Of a DNA stretch of 64,000 bases, positions 21,301 through 31,349 are shown one piece after another. Below the pieces are notes generated by a model, which did not search any database, was not told where the DNA came from, and worked only from the letters and a program-made list of their open reading frames with translations. Position numbers and translations under genes: made by a program. Source of the DNA: Puniceicoccaceae bacterium K14 (GTDB lineage Bacteria; Verrucomicrobiota; Verrucomicrobiia; Opitutales; Opitutaceae); NCBI GenBank assembly GCA_022538095.1, contig JAKYXN010000014.1:34311-98310 (forward strand), in the 5' to 3' direction. Numbering within the stretch: position 1 is the first letter of the stretch; each line of letters opens with the position of its first letter.

Positions 21301-23243
21301 TTTTCTGATTCGAATAGACGATTTAAAGAATCAGTTGCAAAAAAACTATTTTCAGATGAGAATACCCGCCGACTTTGTGCGAGTGGGTCTCCTTCGATTC
21401 TTTGCCAAGTTATGGCATCATTAGATATGAAAAAGGCGTTAGCTGCGCTGAATAGGAAAACGTTGTTAGCGAAATGTAGGGTGCCGTATCCTAAATCTTG
21501 ATCTAGTAAATGAATATTCCAGTCGATAGCGTTTGTTGAAATAGAGAATTGGCTGTAGTATTTCTCTTCATTATCGATGGGGTCAAGTATGAGTATTCGA
21601 GAATAACCTACAAATTGTTCTCTTCCGTGTACGATTGAGCGAACAGAAACATCTATATCAAATATTTCGCTCCATAATTCTCCATCAGTAGAATAGAGAA
21701 CCTGATCTTCTTTTATTCCTATAAAAGTGCCTTTGCCGGCGACTACATGGTCAAAAGAGCGATTGTGCACCTTTAAAGTAGCTAGTGAAGTTCCAGAGTG
21801 ATTTTGTCCGACATAGATTCCATTTGCGTAAACAAACTGCCCATATTGTAGGTTTTCTTCTTGAGTATTAGTGGACTGGAGAGTCCAGTTTGAGCCATCA
21901 ACAGAGCTATGTAGTCGATTGAGGTTCCCGTAGCTTGATGCCGCAATTATCGTTTCATTTGCATAACTGATAGCGGCGTTGTACCACCATCCGGGTGGAT
22001 CTCCTATTAAGAGGTCTTCAGGATCAAAGTTCTCCAACTCTACTGAGCCATGTTCCGTACTTAATATGATTTGGTTGTTTTTTATGCCAACACCTGGTTG
22101 TTTTTGAGGGAGGGATGTTCTTAGTCCAGAAATCAGAATCGGTCCATCGCTTGTAAACTCATACAGGGAGTTGCCCCGAAAGAATGAAAAGTCTGTGGAT
22201 TGTTCGCTAATTATTCCATATGCTTTGTCCGCAATGGGATCGAATATTAAATCGCTGGTTGGCTCAGAGGTGTACACAGTCCATTGAATACCATCGTCAG
22301 ACTTGTATACTTGGCTATCATTATCCAAGTTCCACATCCACCATGAATTATCTTGGAATGCTATCTCTCCAATGGTTTGTTGTGAGCTTGAAGAAAGCGT
22401 CCAGTTGGCACCGTCTGAAGACTGATACAAACCTGTCGATGTGGAACATAGAAACTGATTCTCTCCGAAAGCAACGCTCCCTTTGTTGCTGAAAGTCTTT
22501 GAAAGCGTTCGACTCCATGTTTGCCCATGATCGAAAGAAGACCAAATCCCATCTGGTGCTGTTGCTACGAATGTTCCGTTTCCATATGCAAATTGTTTAA
22601 CGGTACCAAAGGACGTATCGAATTCTTCCCATTGTTGGAGATCCACAGATCTTAAAATTGAACCGCTATCGGAAACGAGGTAAAATCCACCACCGTAAGT
22701 ATAGCTGCTAGCTACTTGATTAGTGTATTGCCAATTCAGTCCGTCAATAGAGTAAGCAAGGTAACCGCGACTGAAAAAGTACTCTCCTACTACTTTGATC
22801 TCACTTGCATCGTAGAGAGTTCCCTCTTTGTTAACCCAAGAAAAGTTAATTGGTTCCTGTAGAGGAGAAACTAATACGTATGATTTGTCTGTTAGAGTTT
22901 TGGAACCGTTTGGTTCGCTGAGTTCGAGATGATACCAACCGCTATCACTAGGTGTTGTATTTGAAATTGTGAGATTGAATGAAGTGGCCCCTTCTAGTTT
23001 CTCATTATCGCGATACCATTGCAAATTTACAGATTCGCTTGTGGAGACGAAAGCGGATAAACTGAGTGTTTCACCCGTCGTTATGGATTTGAAAGATGGG
23101 TGCTCGATTATTTCGATGCTAGAATTAAATGCGCCTAGTGTGTCAGAGGCATTAGTTTGTGCTTTCGCCGATAGCATTAGATTGCTGTTTTGGCTGATAA
23201 TCAGGGCAGTTACTATGAGAGATAATAATATCTTAAGATTCAT
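18327..23243 (-). CDS. Giant exported protein with Asp-box repeats, Ig-like, CARDB and InlB-type domains
   Basis: 1638 residues. A Sec signal peptide (about 1-29, ending A-K-A-Q) is followed by an Ig-like domain (~40-125). A long block follows with many S-x-D-G-x-x-W units (BNR/Asp-box, sialidase/VPS10-like propeller blades), interrupted near 715-790 by another Ig-like domain. It resumes to about 1290, then a CARDB domain (G-I-G-D-V-V-T-I-S-A-T-I-K-N-S-G), two InlB-type repeats (G-Y-T-F-Q-G-W-Q-G-D and G-W-E-F-N-R-W-E-G-N) and a C-terminal region of the kind seen in verrucomicrobial surface proteins. No sialidase active-site set is evident. Probable role is extracellular binding. The gene is AT-richer than its flanks. 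Confidence 0.8.
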   Translation of the reverse strand: MNLKILLSLIVTALIISQNSNLMLSAKAQTNASDTLGAFNSSIEIIEHPSFKSITTGETLSLSAFVSTSESVNLQWYRDNEKLEGATSFNLTISNTTPSDSGWYHLELSEPNGSKTLTDKSYVLVSPLQEPINFSWVNKEGTLYDASEIKVVGEYFFSRGYLAYSIDGLNWQYTNQVASSYTYGGGFYLVSDSGSILRSVDLQQWEEFDTSFGTVKQFAYGNGTFVATAPDGIWSSFDHGQTWSRTLSKTFSNKGSVAFGENQFLCSTSTGLYQSSDGANWTLSSSSQQTIGEIAFQDNSWWMWNLDNDSQVYKSDDGIQWTVYTSEPTSDLIFDPIADKAYGIISEQSTDFSFFRGNSLYEFTSDGPILISGLRTSLPQKQPGVGIKNNQIILSTEHGSVELENFDPEDLLIGDPPGWWYNAAISYANETIIAASSYGNLNRLHSSVDGSNWTLQSTNTQEENLQYGQFVYANGIYVGQNHSGTSLATLKVHNRSFDHVVAGKGTFIGIKEDQVLYSTDGELWSEIFDIDVSVRSIVHGREQFVGYSRILILDPIDNEEKYYSQFSISTNAIDWNIHLLDQDLGYGTLHFANNVFLFSAANAFFISNDAITWQRIEGDPLAQSRRVFSSENSFFATDSLNRLFESENGVNWEQRVLSLPNSSYANYIAAKDSIITSTDKGIGITGSFESNTLYCKFKDTPKSQTIIKGTATKLFFDAFSSSSGESTLSIIINGELVDTLQIDSRQYTFQPTSPGRYEITITIETADGKTAQDTIVVNSIPISSTDQIHENAKFNDAIFFKGAFYLASDGGQAHISQDGINWSIIQTPVYYDLTSIHEIGGNLVIGFQDYFGVDYSNRGILFSADGVTWKTVEGFNSGQLVKSNDFLFSYNSQSGHLVSLDGFTWYSINTGNSVTSNQTTTLDSFDWAPYFDLTNRESYPPNNVTVSSPKGTLTIHPETTYRKFEGTEIYVQGNTDAEVIDEFPLTVSGDEIIIATTSRTFNIRQNDGSWLETPKPGGADYPVYANGVFLARDHKTLFRSTGGETWDEIPWNDVFGNENPSIHRIIPEGDRAFRILANIDGTEVVARSVDGVNWTTIQQSNISEPERVILFNDKLIAPKSISGDVHAIESTDFGETWNIIDSLGNDLNYPVNTETAAAFLELSSNSIYISTNGENWSKHSLPVSGEYVLTATNSTFYLHGPSLWSSTNGIDWTNLNSTPVSAITTLNEVFFHNSDGVLIDFSKEDIAIIDPQFTDKEYGIGDVVTISATIKNSGLTTIPALIDKKITYTLANETNRWSLDISENGIQKQQNASIPELASGDTHTISISYTIPENLQPGNYFLSLHIDSNTIQNDGNLSNNHFFLSGDKPLTIPTRQLNLGNYEGGLVTGITSQNELAWKKGISLNAIPSSGYTFQGWQGDYIQMEPNLSFKLENNISVYPVFKRIAYRLTTQTSGNGQIIGLSDSKEIYHGDILSLTASPAEGWEFNRWEGNINSNTALLTSRISADINLKAVFSQSYEHWAESIYGDDPQKTPVFADPNNTGKSNLEAYAMGLFHTTQQTETQPGIFFDDEQIRIRYTLSQNTSDIELTPYTSTNLMDWSENELDFELIGETKNLTIWEATTTSPKAFLKFHILKSD

Positions 23244-23393
23244 ATTAAGTATGAATGATGGGGTCTAGAGTGAAGAATTAAGTGTTTCATTAGTGCTTTT
23301 TTAAATTTAGGGGGCAACTCCAATATATTGGAATTCAGTAAATGTGGGGTGGAAATATCGAGTGATTTTGACCAATGGAGCTTTGCACAAAAA

Positions 23394-23418
23394 AAGGACG
23401 ACCGGTCGGGTCGTCCTT
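23394..23418 (-). terminator. Intrinsic terminator of icd
   Basis: A 10-bp perfect stem (23394-23403 with 23409-23418), loop GGTCG, followed on the minus strand by a T-run (plus-strand A-run at about 23388-23395). Its core is the same 25 bases as the terminator at 18276-18300. Confidence 0.92.
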
Positions 23419-23444
23419 GGGAAATGTATGCTTTGACTCTTTGC

Positions 23445-25700
<2,256 letters not shown>

Positions 25701-25910
25701 TCAAGAATCAGATTAGGGATTCTGTGCAAGGCAACTTGCCTACTCGTCTCGGCGTTTGGGTCAATACTATTGAGAGAGAGAATTATTTTGGAGGTGCAAG
25801 CATTATGGGAACCGCGTGTGTTCCAGTTGAATTCTAATGGCGTTCGAGCTATTGTCTGGACACCTTGCCCCATAAGGGAATGGTTATTTAGGAGTTAATT
25901 TGGTCTTCCC

Positions 25911-28190
25911 GTGATTGCTACCCTACAAAAAAATCTGTCTCAAAATCTGATATTCGCGATTTGTGTTTTGGTCGCTGCACAGGTGTCTTGTACGGCGTAT
26001 TCTGCAGGTACGGGTGTGAATATGCCGTCTGTCATTGGGGGGAATGATGTTGAGGAAGAGTACCCTTGGATGGTGGGGTTCCTGAGTGACGATAACTCGC
26101 TGACGAACAGTGAGAGGCAATATTGTGCGGGTGTACTGATTCACCCAGAGTGGGTTCTGACGGCGGCCCATTGCGTTGATGGCAGTAGGCCTGAAGAACT
26201 TCGAATGATCTTGGGAGCTTCTGATTTGAATAAGGCGACTAAACATGTGCGAGCCGTGACGATTCTTGTAAACCCAGACTTTTATAATAAAATTTCAAGG
26301 GGAGCGGATATTGCGTTGGTGCGACTTTCGGAACCGATAACGGATGTTGATTCACTTCCTCTGAATTGGGATGTCGAACACGCCCTTAATGCTAGTCAAG
26401 GGCGGATTCTTGGATGGGGGCGTACCTTAATAGGTGAAGAGGAACCAGTGCGTCCTGAAAAACTTCAAGTGGCGGACGTTTCTGTATTTACTTTAGATTA
26501 CATAAATGATCTTGAACTTTCTAGTCGTACTATCAGTGAAGACTTTATTCCTGCAGGCGATCCAGATTTGCATCGAGGATCTTATTATGGAGATAGTGGA
26601 GGACCTATTCTTATCCGGAACTCGGATACTGAATGGGAATTAGCTGGTATTACGAGTTTCGGGCTTGGAAATTGCATAGATGAGTTCAGTTATATCTCAT
26701 TGTATACCAATGTCGCTTCATTTGGAAAATGGATACGGTCTACTGTATTCGAGTCTCCTCTCGAGTTGCCCGGTCTTTCAAATGTCGGACCTTTTTTAGG
26801 GGACCACCCATCTACAGGTAAGTCAGCTCTGTACACGCAAGTTTGGCCATTTTCAAATGCTGATTTTTCTGAGCTTGTGGTAAATTATAAGACAGGCGGA
26901 GTGGTGGGTGACAATTGGACCACATTGAGCATTGTAGATATATTGTCCGGGCTCGTGGAATTTAATGGCTTTTGGTATTATCGTTTTTCATTTGACGATT
27001 TTATTTTGGTTGAAAATAGGAAATTCGTAGGTGAAAATTTTATACAAAATTGTTTTCATTTTTTAGAACCTGCGTCCAGCTTTCGCTATTCGATTAGGTA
27101 TCTAAAACCTGAGCAGGAAGTTTCTAAAGATCATTATATTTTTCTTAATGAGCTAAGGGAAGGACAAGAGTATCAGCTCGAAGTGAATAACTATGAGCCT
27201 CGTGTTTTTTCGTGGGGAAGCGAAGGCGAGTCAGGTTTCGAAGTTGAAGAGCTGCCTTTTAAGGCTCGAGCAGGCCGACAATACTTGGCCTATCTAAATG
27301 TTGGCGCTTGGCCGGAATACTTTGCTTATTTAGTGGAAGGCAATTCCGAACCTATTGGAGAATCGACCCGGGTTTCTGGTGCCTTAAACGAACAGGATGC
27401 TGTTAATCGGACGATCGGATATTATTATAAAGCATATGATTTCGACACCTACATTAATGGAGAAGTTAGAATTGTAGTCGATTCCACGTTTGATGCAGAA
27501 ATTGAAATATTTGACCGAGAAGGTATTGAGAGTATCGGTTTCTATGATAAGAACGCAGCTGGAGAAACCGAACAATACATATTCAATGGCAAATCTCTTT
27601 CTTCAACTCAGATCAGAGTATCGAATTTTTTGGAAGATGAGCTAGGATCTTTCTCAATAGAAATACAACGTCATCGAGACACTAATACAATTAGTGCTCC
27701 GGATGAAATGGATCGGGCAATTACGGAGTTCGACGAAACATTTACCTCTTCTAGTGGGGCTGTGAGTTATTATGAGGAATTGGAGCTTATTAATTTGCCG
27801 ATAGGAAAGGAGGTGGTTGTCCGAGTGAACGGCAATAATACCAGGTCTCCGCTTATTGCGGTTTTTGAAAAAGGACCTGATGGTGGGTTGATCACTTCTG
27901 CTTACGAAGAAGAATGTGTTTCCTTTGCCGAAACTAGTTTTGTGCCTGAGGCTGGAAAGGAATACGAGGCTTGGGTTGTAGTGGTTGGCGAAGATCGGTT
28001 AAACACGAATTACGTTCTGACAACGAGAGTTGAAGATGATTCGACCTTAGACGGTGACAACTTGGGGAGTAAGAAATCTATTTCGAATTCTCCATTCTTG
28101 AGTCCTTTCTCTGAAAGGAGTAGGCGTGAGCTAGATATTGTATTAATGGAGGCATTTTTTAATAAACCGAATAACTTATCTTGGCATTAG
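25911..28190 (+). CDS. Secreted trypsin-fold serine protease with long C-terminal extension
   Basis: 759 residues from a GTG start. A signal peptide or anchor covers ~10-32. The mature start is V-I-G-G (41-44), and the triad is H87 (T-A-A-H-C), D133 (A-D-I-A-L) and S229 (G-D-S-G-G-P). C72 and C88 can form the usual Cys42-Cys58 bridge. At the specificity position six before the Ser there is G223, not Asp, and the Cys191 position is a Tyr, so strict Arg/Lys cleavage is unlikely. Residues ~280-740 are beta-rich and unlike a protease; they contain at least two similar ~110-residue units, perhaps PPC-like. The last 4 bp overlap the convergent epimerase gene. Confidence 0.88.
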   Translation: MIATLQKNLSQNLIFAICVLVAAQVSCTAYSAGTGVNMPSVIGGNDVEEEYPWMVGFLSDDNSLTNSERQYCAGVLIHPEWVLTAAHCVDGSRPEELRMILGASDLNKATKHVRAVTILVNPDFYNKISRGADIALVRLSEPITDVDSLPLNWDVEHALNASQGRILGWGRTLIGEEEPVRPEKLQVADVSVFTLDYINDLELSSRTISEDFIPAGDPDLHRGSYYGDSGGPILIRNSDTEWELAGITSFGLGNCIDEFSYISLYTNVASFGKWIRSTVFESPLELPGLSNVGPFLGDHPSTGKSALYTQVWPFSNADFSELVVNYKTGGVVGDNWTTLSIVDILSGLVEFNGFWYYRFSFDDFILVENRKFVGENFIQNCFHFLEPASSFRYSIRYLKPEQEVSKDHYIFLNELREGQEYQLEVNNYEPRVFSWGSEGESGFEVEELPFKARAGRQYLAYLNVGAWPEYFAYLVEGNSEPIGESTRVSGALNEQDAVNRTIGYYYKAYDFDTYINGEVRIVVDSTFDAEIEIFDREGIESIGFYDKNAAGETEQYIFNGKSLSSTQIRVSNFLEDELGSFSIEIQRHRDTNTISAPDEMDRAITEFDETFTSSSGAVSYYEELELINLPIGKEVVVRVNGNNTRSPLIAVFEKGPDGGLITSAYEEECVSFAETSFVPEAGKEYEAWVVVVGEDRLNTNYVLTTRVEDDSTLDGDNLGSKKSISNSPFLSPFSERSRRELDIVLMEAFFNKPNNLSWH

Positions 28191-29992
28191 CGTTTTCCGA
28201 GCTTTGAAATGTTCAAAGCAGTTAGTCCATTTTGAAGCAATCGAATGAAAGTTGGGATATGTTTTTCGTGGAGTGCGGAGACTGATTGAGGTGGAAGTTC
28301 GTAGGTAATTGCATGCCAACCGTTTTCTTTCGCCCAACTGCCAAAGGAGCCTGGAGTCGGATAGCCTATGTCTTCGATAAGAGGGAGGTCTGTTGCGTCT
28401 GCGAGCCATTTGCCGAGGTCGCTGAGTTGTGGATCGTCGATACAGGCCAAGGGTGCGTGGAGAGCGATAATCGATTTTGGGGCAAGGTTCTCGATAAGTC
28501 TTATGAGGGCCTGGTTTTCTGGCTCGGATGCGGGCTCGCTCCCTGTTGAGTATTCGACGCGTCCGTGGTTTGGAGCCCATTTTGTAGAAACAGGTTCGCT
28601 TTGCCAATTTGAGCTTGGGAAATTGCGATTGAGCTCGACTCCAGCAGCATTGCATCGCGTCCCTAACAATGCTCCGTCTGGGTTTGCACAGAGAACGACA
28701 GCTGTACGAGGTGGGGCTGTTTCAAGCGAACGCAGGGCTTTTGATAGAAGTGCAGTTGTCTCTGTCTCTTCACCGTGGATACTCGCGAAGATAAGAATAT
28801 CGGTTTCGCCACTTTGCGGCAAATACACAGTAAGTGGGGTTTTCTTACGAGAATATCCGTAAGTGTGTTCCGGGAAGGTCACAGTGGATCTACGGGAAAT
28901 CGGTTTTTCCTGCGGCGTAGAGAGATTCCAGATATCGTTCATTGGGGTTACGCCGGCTCCAAGTTGTTCGCTTGATTGGCGAAAAGACAAATGGCCGTTT
29001 CGTTCTATGATCCCTTGGAATGGGTCGTTTTGGGTGAGCAGGGCTCCGTCTAGGTCGAGCCAGCGTGCTTGAGAGGAAAGGTGAAAAGCGGTGGCGATGC
29101 CCAAGCTACTTTCTATCATGCACCCAATCTGGCAATCCAATCCAGCGGTGCTTGCCGCTTGAAGGGCGTTTAAAGCGTTTGCGACTCCACCGGTTTTAGT
29201 TAGCTTAACATTTACGCCGTGGAATCCGATTGCGCAGTGATCTATGTCCTTTTCGTTATGATACGACTCGTCTGCAATCAAGGGAAGAGGGCTGCGTTCT
29301 TTGAGCCAGGCGAGATCCTCGGGTTTCGTACCTTGTGGCATGGGTTGTTCGACAAATTCAGTGTATCCGTCATTGTATAGAATTTCGATGTTCCTCAAGG
29401 CGATTTCTGGGGTAGCCCACGCTTCGTTACCGTCGACTCGAATTGTTTTTTCTGGTGAAACGGAGCGTATGGCTGCGACTGATTCTTTGAGAGCTGTTGG
29501 ACCTGCTTTTAGTTTTAGGATTGGATACGAGTGGGCTGCGAGGGCCTTTTCTTTTATCGTTTCCGGAGATCCTAAGCCGATACTATAGGAGCTTGGTGGA
29601 TTGGCGATTGGATCGAACTTTAAACCGAGAAGTGTGTGGAGCGGGATTTTTCTCTTTTTTGCAGCTCCGTCGTGCAGTGCGCCATCAATGGCAGCTTTGG
29701 CTGCAAAATTTCCTTTTCTTCTATGTAGATAACTCAAGCTTTTGCCTAGGTTGTCGAAAGACAAGTTCCCCCAATCAGTTTGTGATATGAAATTGAATAC
29801 TGTAATTATACTTTCATTGTATCGGGCAACGGGGCTCGCCTCCCCATATCCGATGTTTCCCTGCTCGTCTATTAATTTTAGGAGACATACCGACTGGGTT
29901 GCGATGCCTTTACCTTCTGAACCTAATCGACTGGCGATGGACCAGGGGCTTTGTAATTTGAGATCGAATAGGCGAATGTGTGGTTTTAGCAT
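28187..29992 (-). CDS. Fused L-Ala-D/L-Glu dipeptide epimerase and MpaA-type murein peptide amidase
   Basis: About 600 residues. The N-terminal ~355 are an enolase-superfamily dipeptide epimerase (YcjG-like): catalytic L-K-L-K-A-G, metal ligands in V-D-G-N-E, V-E-Q-P and A-D-E-S, then V-K-L-T-K-T-G-G. The C-terminal ~230 are an M14 carboxypeptidase of the MpaA type: zinc ligands in H-G-E-E and A-L-H-A-P, substrate region N-P-D-G-A-L-L-G-T-R and V-E-L-N-R-N-F, catalytic Glu in Y-E-L-P. In E. coli the two are neighbouring genes that recycle L-Ala-D-Glu-mDAP. The frame opens with TTG at 30031 and has another ATG at 30019; I chose the ATG at 29992 because it aligns with the epimerase N-terminus. 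Confidence 0.9.
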   Translation of the reverse strand: MLKPHIRLFDLKLQSPWSIASRLGSEGKGIATQSVCLLKLIDEQGNIGYGEASPVARYNESIITVFNFISQTDWGNLSFDNLGKSLSYLHRRKGNFAAKAAIDGALHDGAAKKRKIPLHTLLGLKFDPIANPPSSYSIGLGSPETIKEKALAAHSYPILKLKAGPTALKESVAAIRSVSPEKTIRVDGNEAWATPEIALRNIEILYNDGYTEFVEQPMPQGTKPEDLAWLKERSPLPLIADESYHNEKDIDHCAIGFHGVNVKLTKTGGVANALNALQAASTAGLDCQIGCMIESSLGIATAFHLSSQARWLDLDGALLTQNDPFQGIIERNGHLSFRQSSEQLGAGVTPMNDIWNLSTPQEKPISRRSTVTFPEHTYGYSRKKTPLTVYLPQSGETDILIFASIHGEETETTALLSKALRSLETAPPRTAVVLCANPDGALLGTRCNAAGVELNRNFPSSNWQSEPVSTKWAPNHGRVEYSTGSEPASEPENQALIRLIENLAPKSIIALHAPLACIDDPQLSDLGKWLADATDLPLIEDIGYPTPGSFGSWAKENGWHAITYELPPQSVSALHEKHIPTFIRLLQNGLTALNISKLGKR

Positions 29993-30168
29993 TTTGATTG
30001 ATTCCGAAGGAGCTAGCATAATCTTGGCCAAATGATGTTATCCGTTAGGTTGAGAGTGATCTCAGCCAGATCTACAAAATACCGCGTTTATTTGGGAGCT
30101 TTGTAAGATAGCGAAATGAGTTTTGTAATATAATTGATATTAGCGTTGTTCTAGGTATACGGGCGTGT

Positions 30169-31347
30169 ATGCATTTTTTGATAAACCGAGTGCGGGTAAT
30201 GCTCATAATTGCTCTCTTTGCTTTTTATGTAAGAGGGGCAGTGGCTGAAGAAGTAGCATTGCCGTGGGACGAGCTTAGTTTTGAGAGTAGTGATCTAGCA
30301 GCTCCTGCTTTTAAACAATTAATGCAAGAGGTCTATGCTCCTTTTGGAGGCTGGGAGTCTTTTATCGAAGTGGAGAGAGAGGGAGTACGCATAGTCAAAG
30401 GAGAGGATGGCAAGACGATTTTTGTGCCCTTTTCGGTGGGGCCGACAAAGTCCCGACCAGTGCTGGAGTTAGATGGGATGCGGATAGTGTTGGATCCAGG
30501 TCACATTGGGGGAGAGTGGGCTGAACTTGAAGAACGGTCGTTTTCGATAGAAGGGCGTGGGCCGGTAAAAGAAGGAGAGCTTGTATTGGCGACAGCACTT
30601 CGTATGAAATCCAGATTGGAGTCTTTGGGAGCGGATGTCTTTTTGACACGTGAAAATTCGAAGCCGGTTACTTCATCGCGATTGGATGATTTCTTGGTAG
30701 AAGCGACGGGAATTTTGATTGAGAGGGATGATGTGAGCGTAGCGGACTTTGAGGAAGAAAGTTTGGCGCTGGCGGCACGGCTTTTTTATAGAACCGCAGA
30801 AATCAAAGCTAGAGCTGATTTGGTGAATAACGAGATTAAGCCGGATCTTGCGATTGCGCTACATATCAATGCGGTTAGCTGGGAAGACCCAGATAACCCA
30901 GCTTTATCCGATGTCGATAATGGGCATATTCTGGTAAACGGTGGCTATTTACCAAGCGAACTTGATGAGTTGGACCACCGGTTTTATCTGTTGAATCGTT
31001 TGTCGAAAGGCTATCACGATGTCGAAATTCCTTTAGCAGAGACGATTGCAGAGGTGATGGTTGAATACACGGGCTTAGAGCCTTATAAATACGGTGGGAA
31101 TAACGCTAAATTAGTGCAAGGAAGTGAATATGTTTGGGCACGAAACCTTTTGGCGAATCGGTTGTTTGATTGCCCGGTAGTTTTCATGGAACCATGGATC
31201 GCGAATAGTAAGCAAGTCTTCGAATGGGCATTGCTTGGAGATTATGATGGAACCAAATTGGTGAATGGGGTTGAAAAAGAGTCACTTCCAGTATCGTATT
31301 CGAACTTTGTAGTTGAAGGATTAGTTCGGTACTGTGAAGGGAGATAA
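30169..31347 (+). CDS. N-acetylmuramoyl-L-alanine amidase (Amidase_3), exported
   Basis: 392 residues. Signal peptide ~8-26 (M-L-I-I-A-L-F-A-F-Y...G-A-V-A-E). An Amidase_3 zinc domain begins at I-V-L-D-P-G-H (~107) with A-L-H-I-N-A supplying the second His and a C-terminal Glu in F-M-E-P-W. An insertion between these (~165-215) makes it longer than AmiC-type catalytic domains. It would cut the MurNAc-L-Ala bond of peptidoglycan, giving peptides that the divergent epimerase/MpaA fusion could process. It is followed after 2 bp by the lipase-like lipoprotein gene, so the two are cotranscribed. Confidence 0.85.
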   Translation: MHFLINRVRVMLIIALFAFYVRGAVAEEVALPWDELSFESSDLAAPAFKQLMQEVYAPFGGWESFIEVEREGVRIVKGEDGKTIFVPFSVGPTKSRPVLELDGMRIVLDPGHIGGEWAELEERSFSIEGRGPVKEGELVLATALRMKSRLESLGADVFLTRENSKPVTSSRLDDFLVEATGILIERDDVSVADFEEESLALAARLFYRTAEIKARADLVNNEIKPDLAIALHINAVSWEDPDNPALSDVDNGHILVNGGYLPSELDELDHRFYLLNRLSKGYHDVEIPLAETIAEVMVEYTGLEPYKYGGNNAKLVQGSEYVWARNLLANRLFDCPVVFMEPWIANSKQVFEWALLGDYDGTKLVNGVEKESLPVSYSNFVVEGLVRYCEGR

Positions 31348-31349
31348 TA

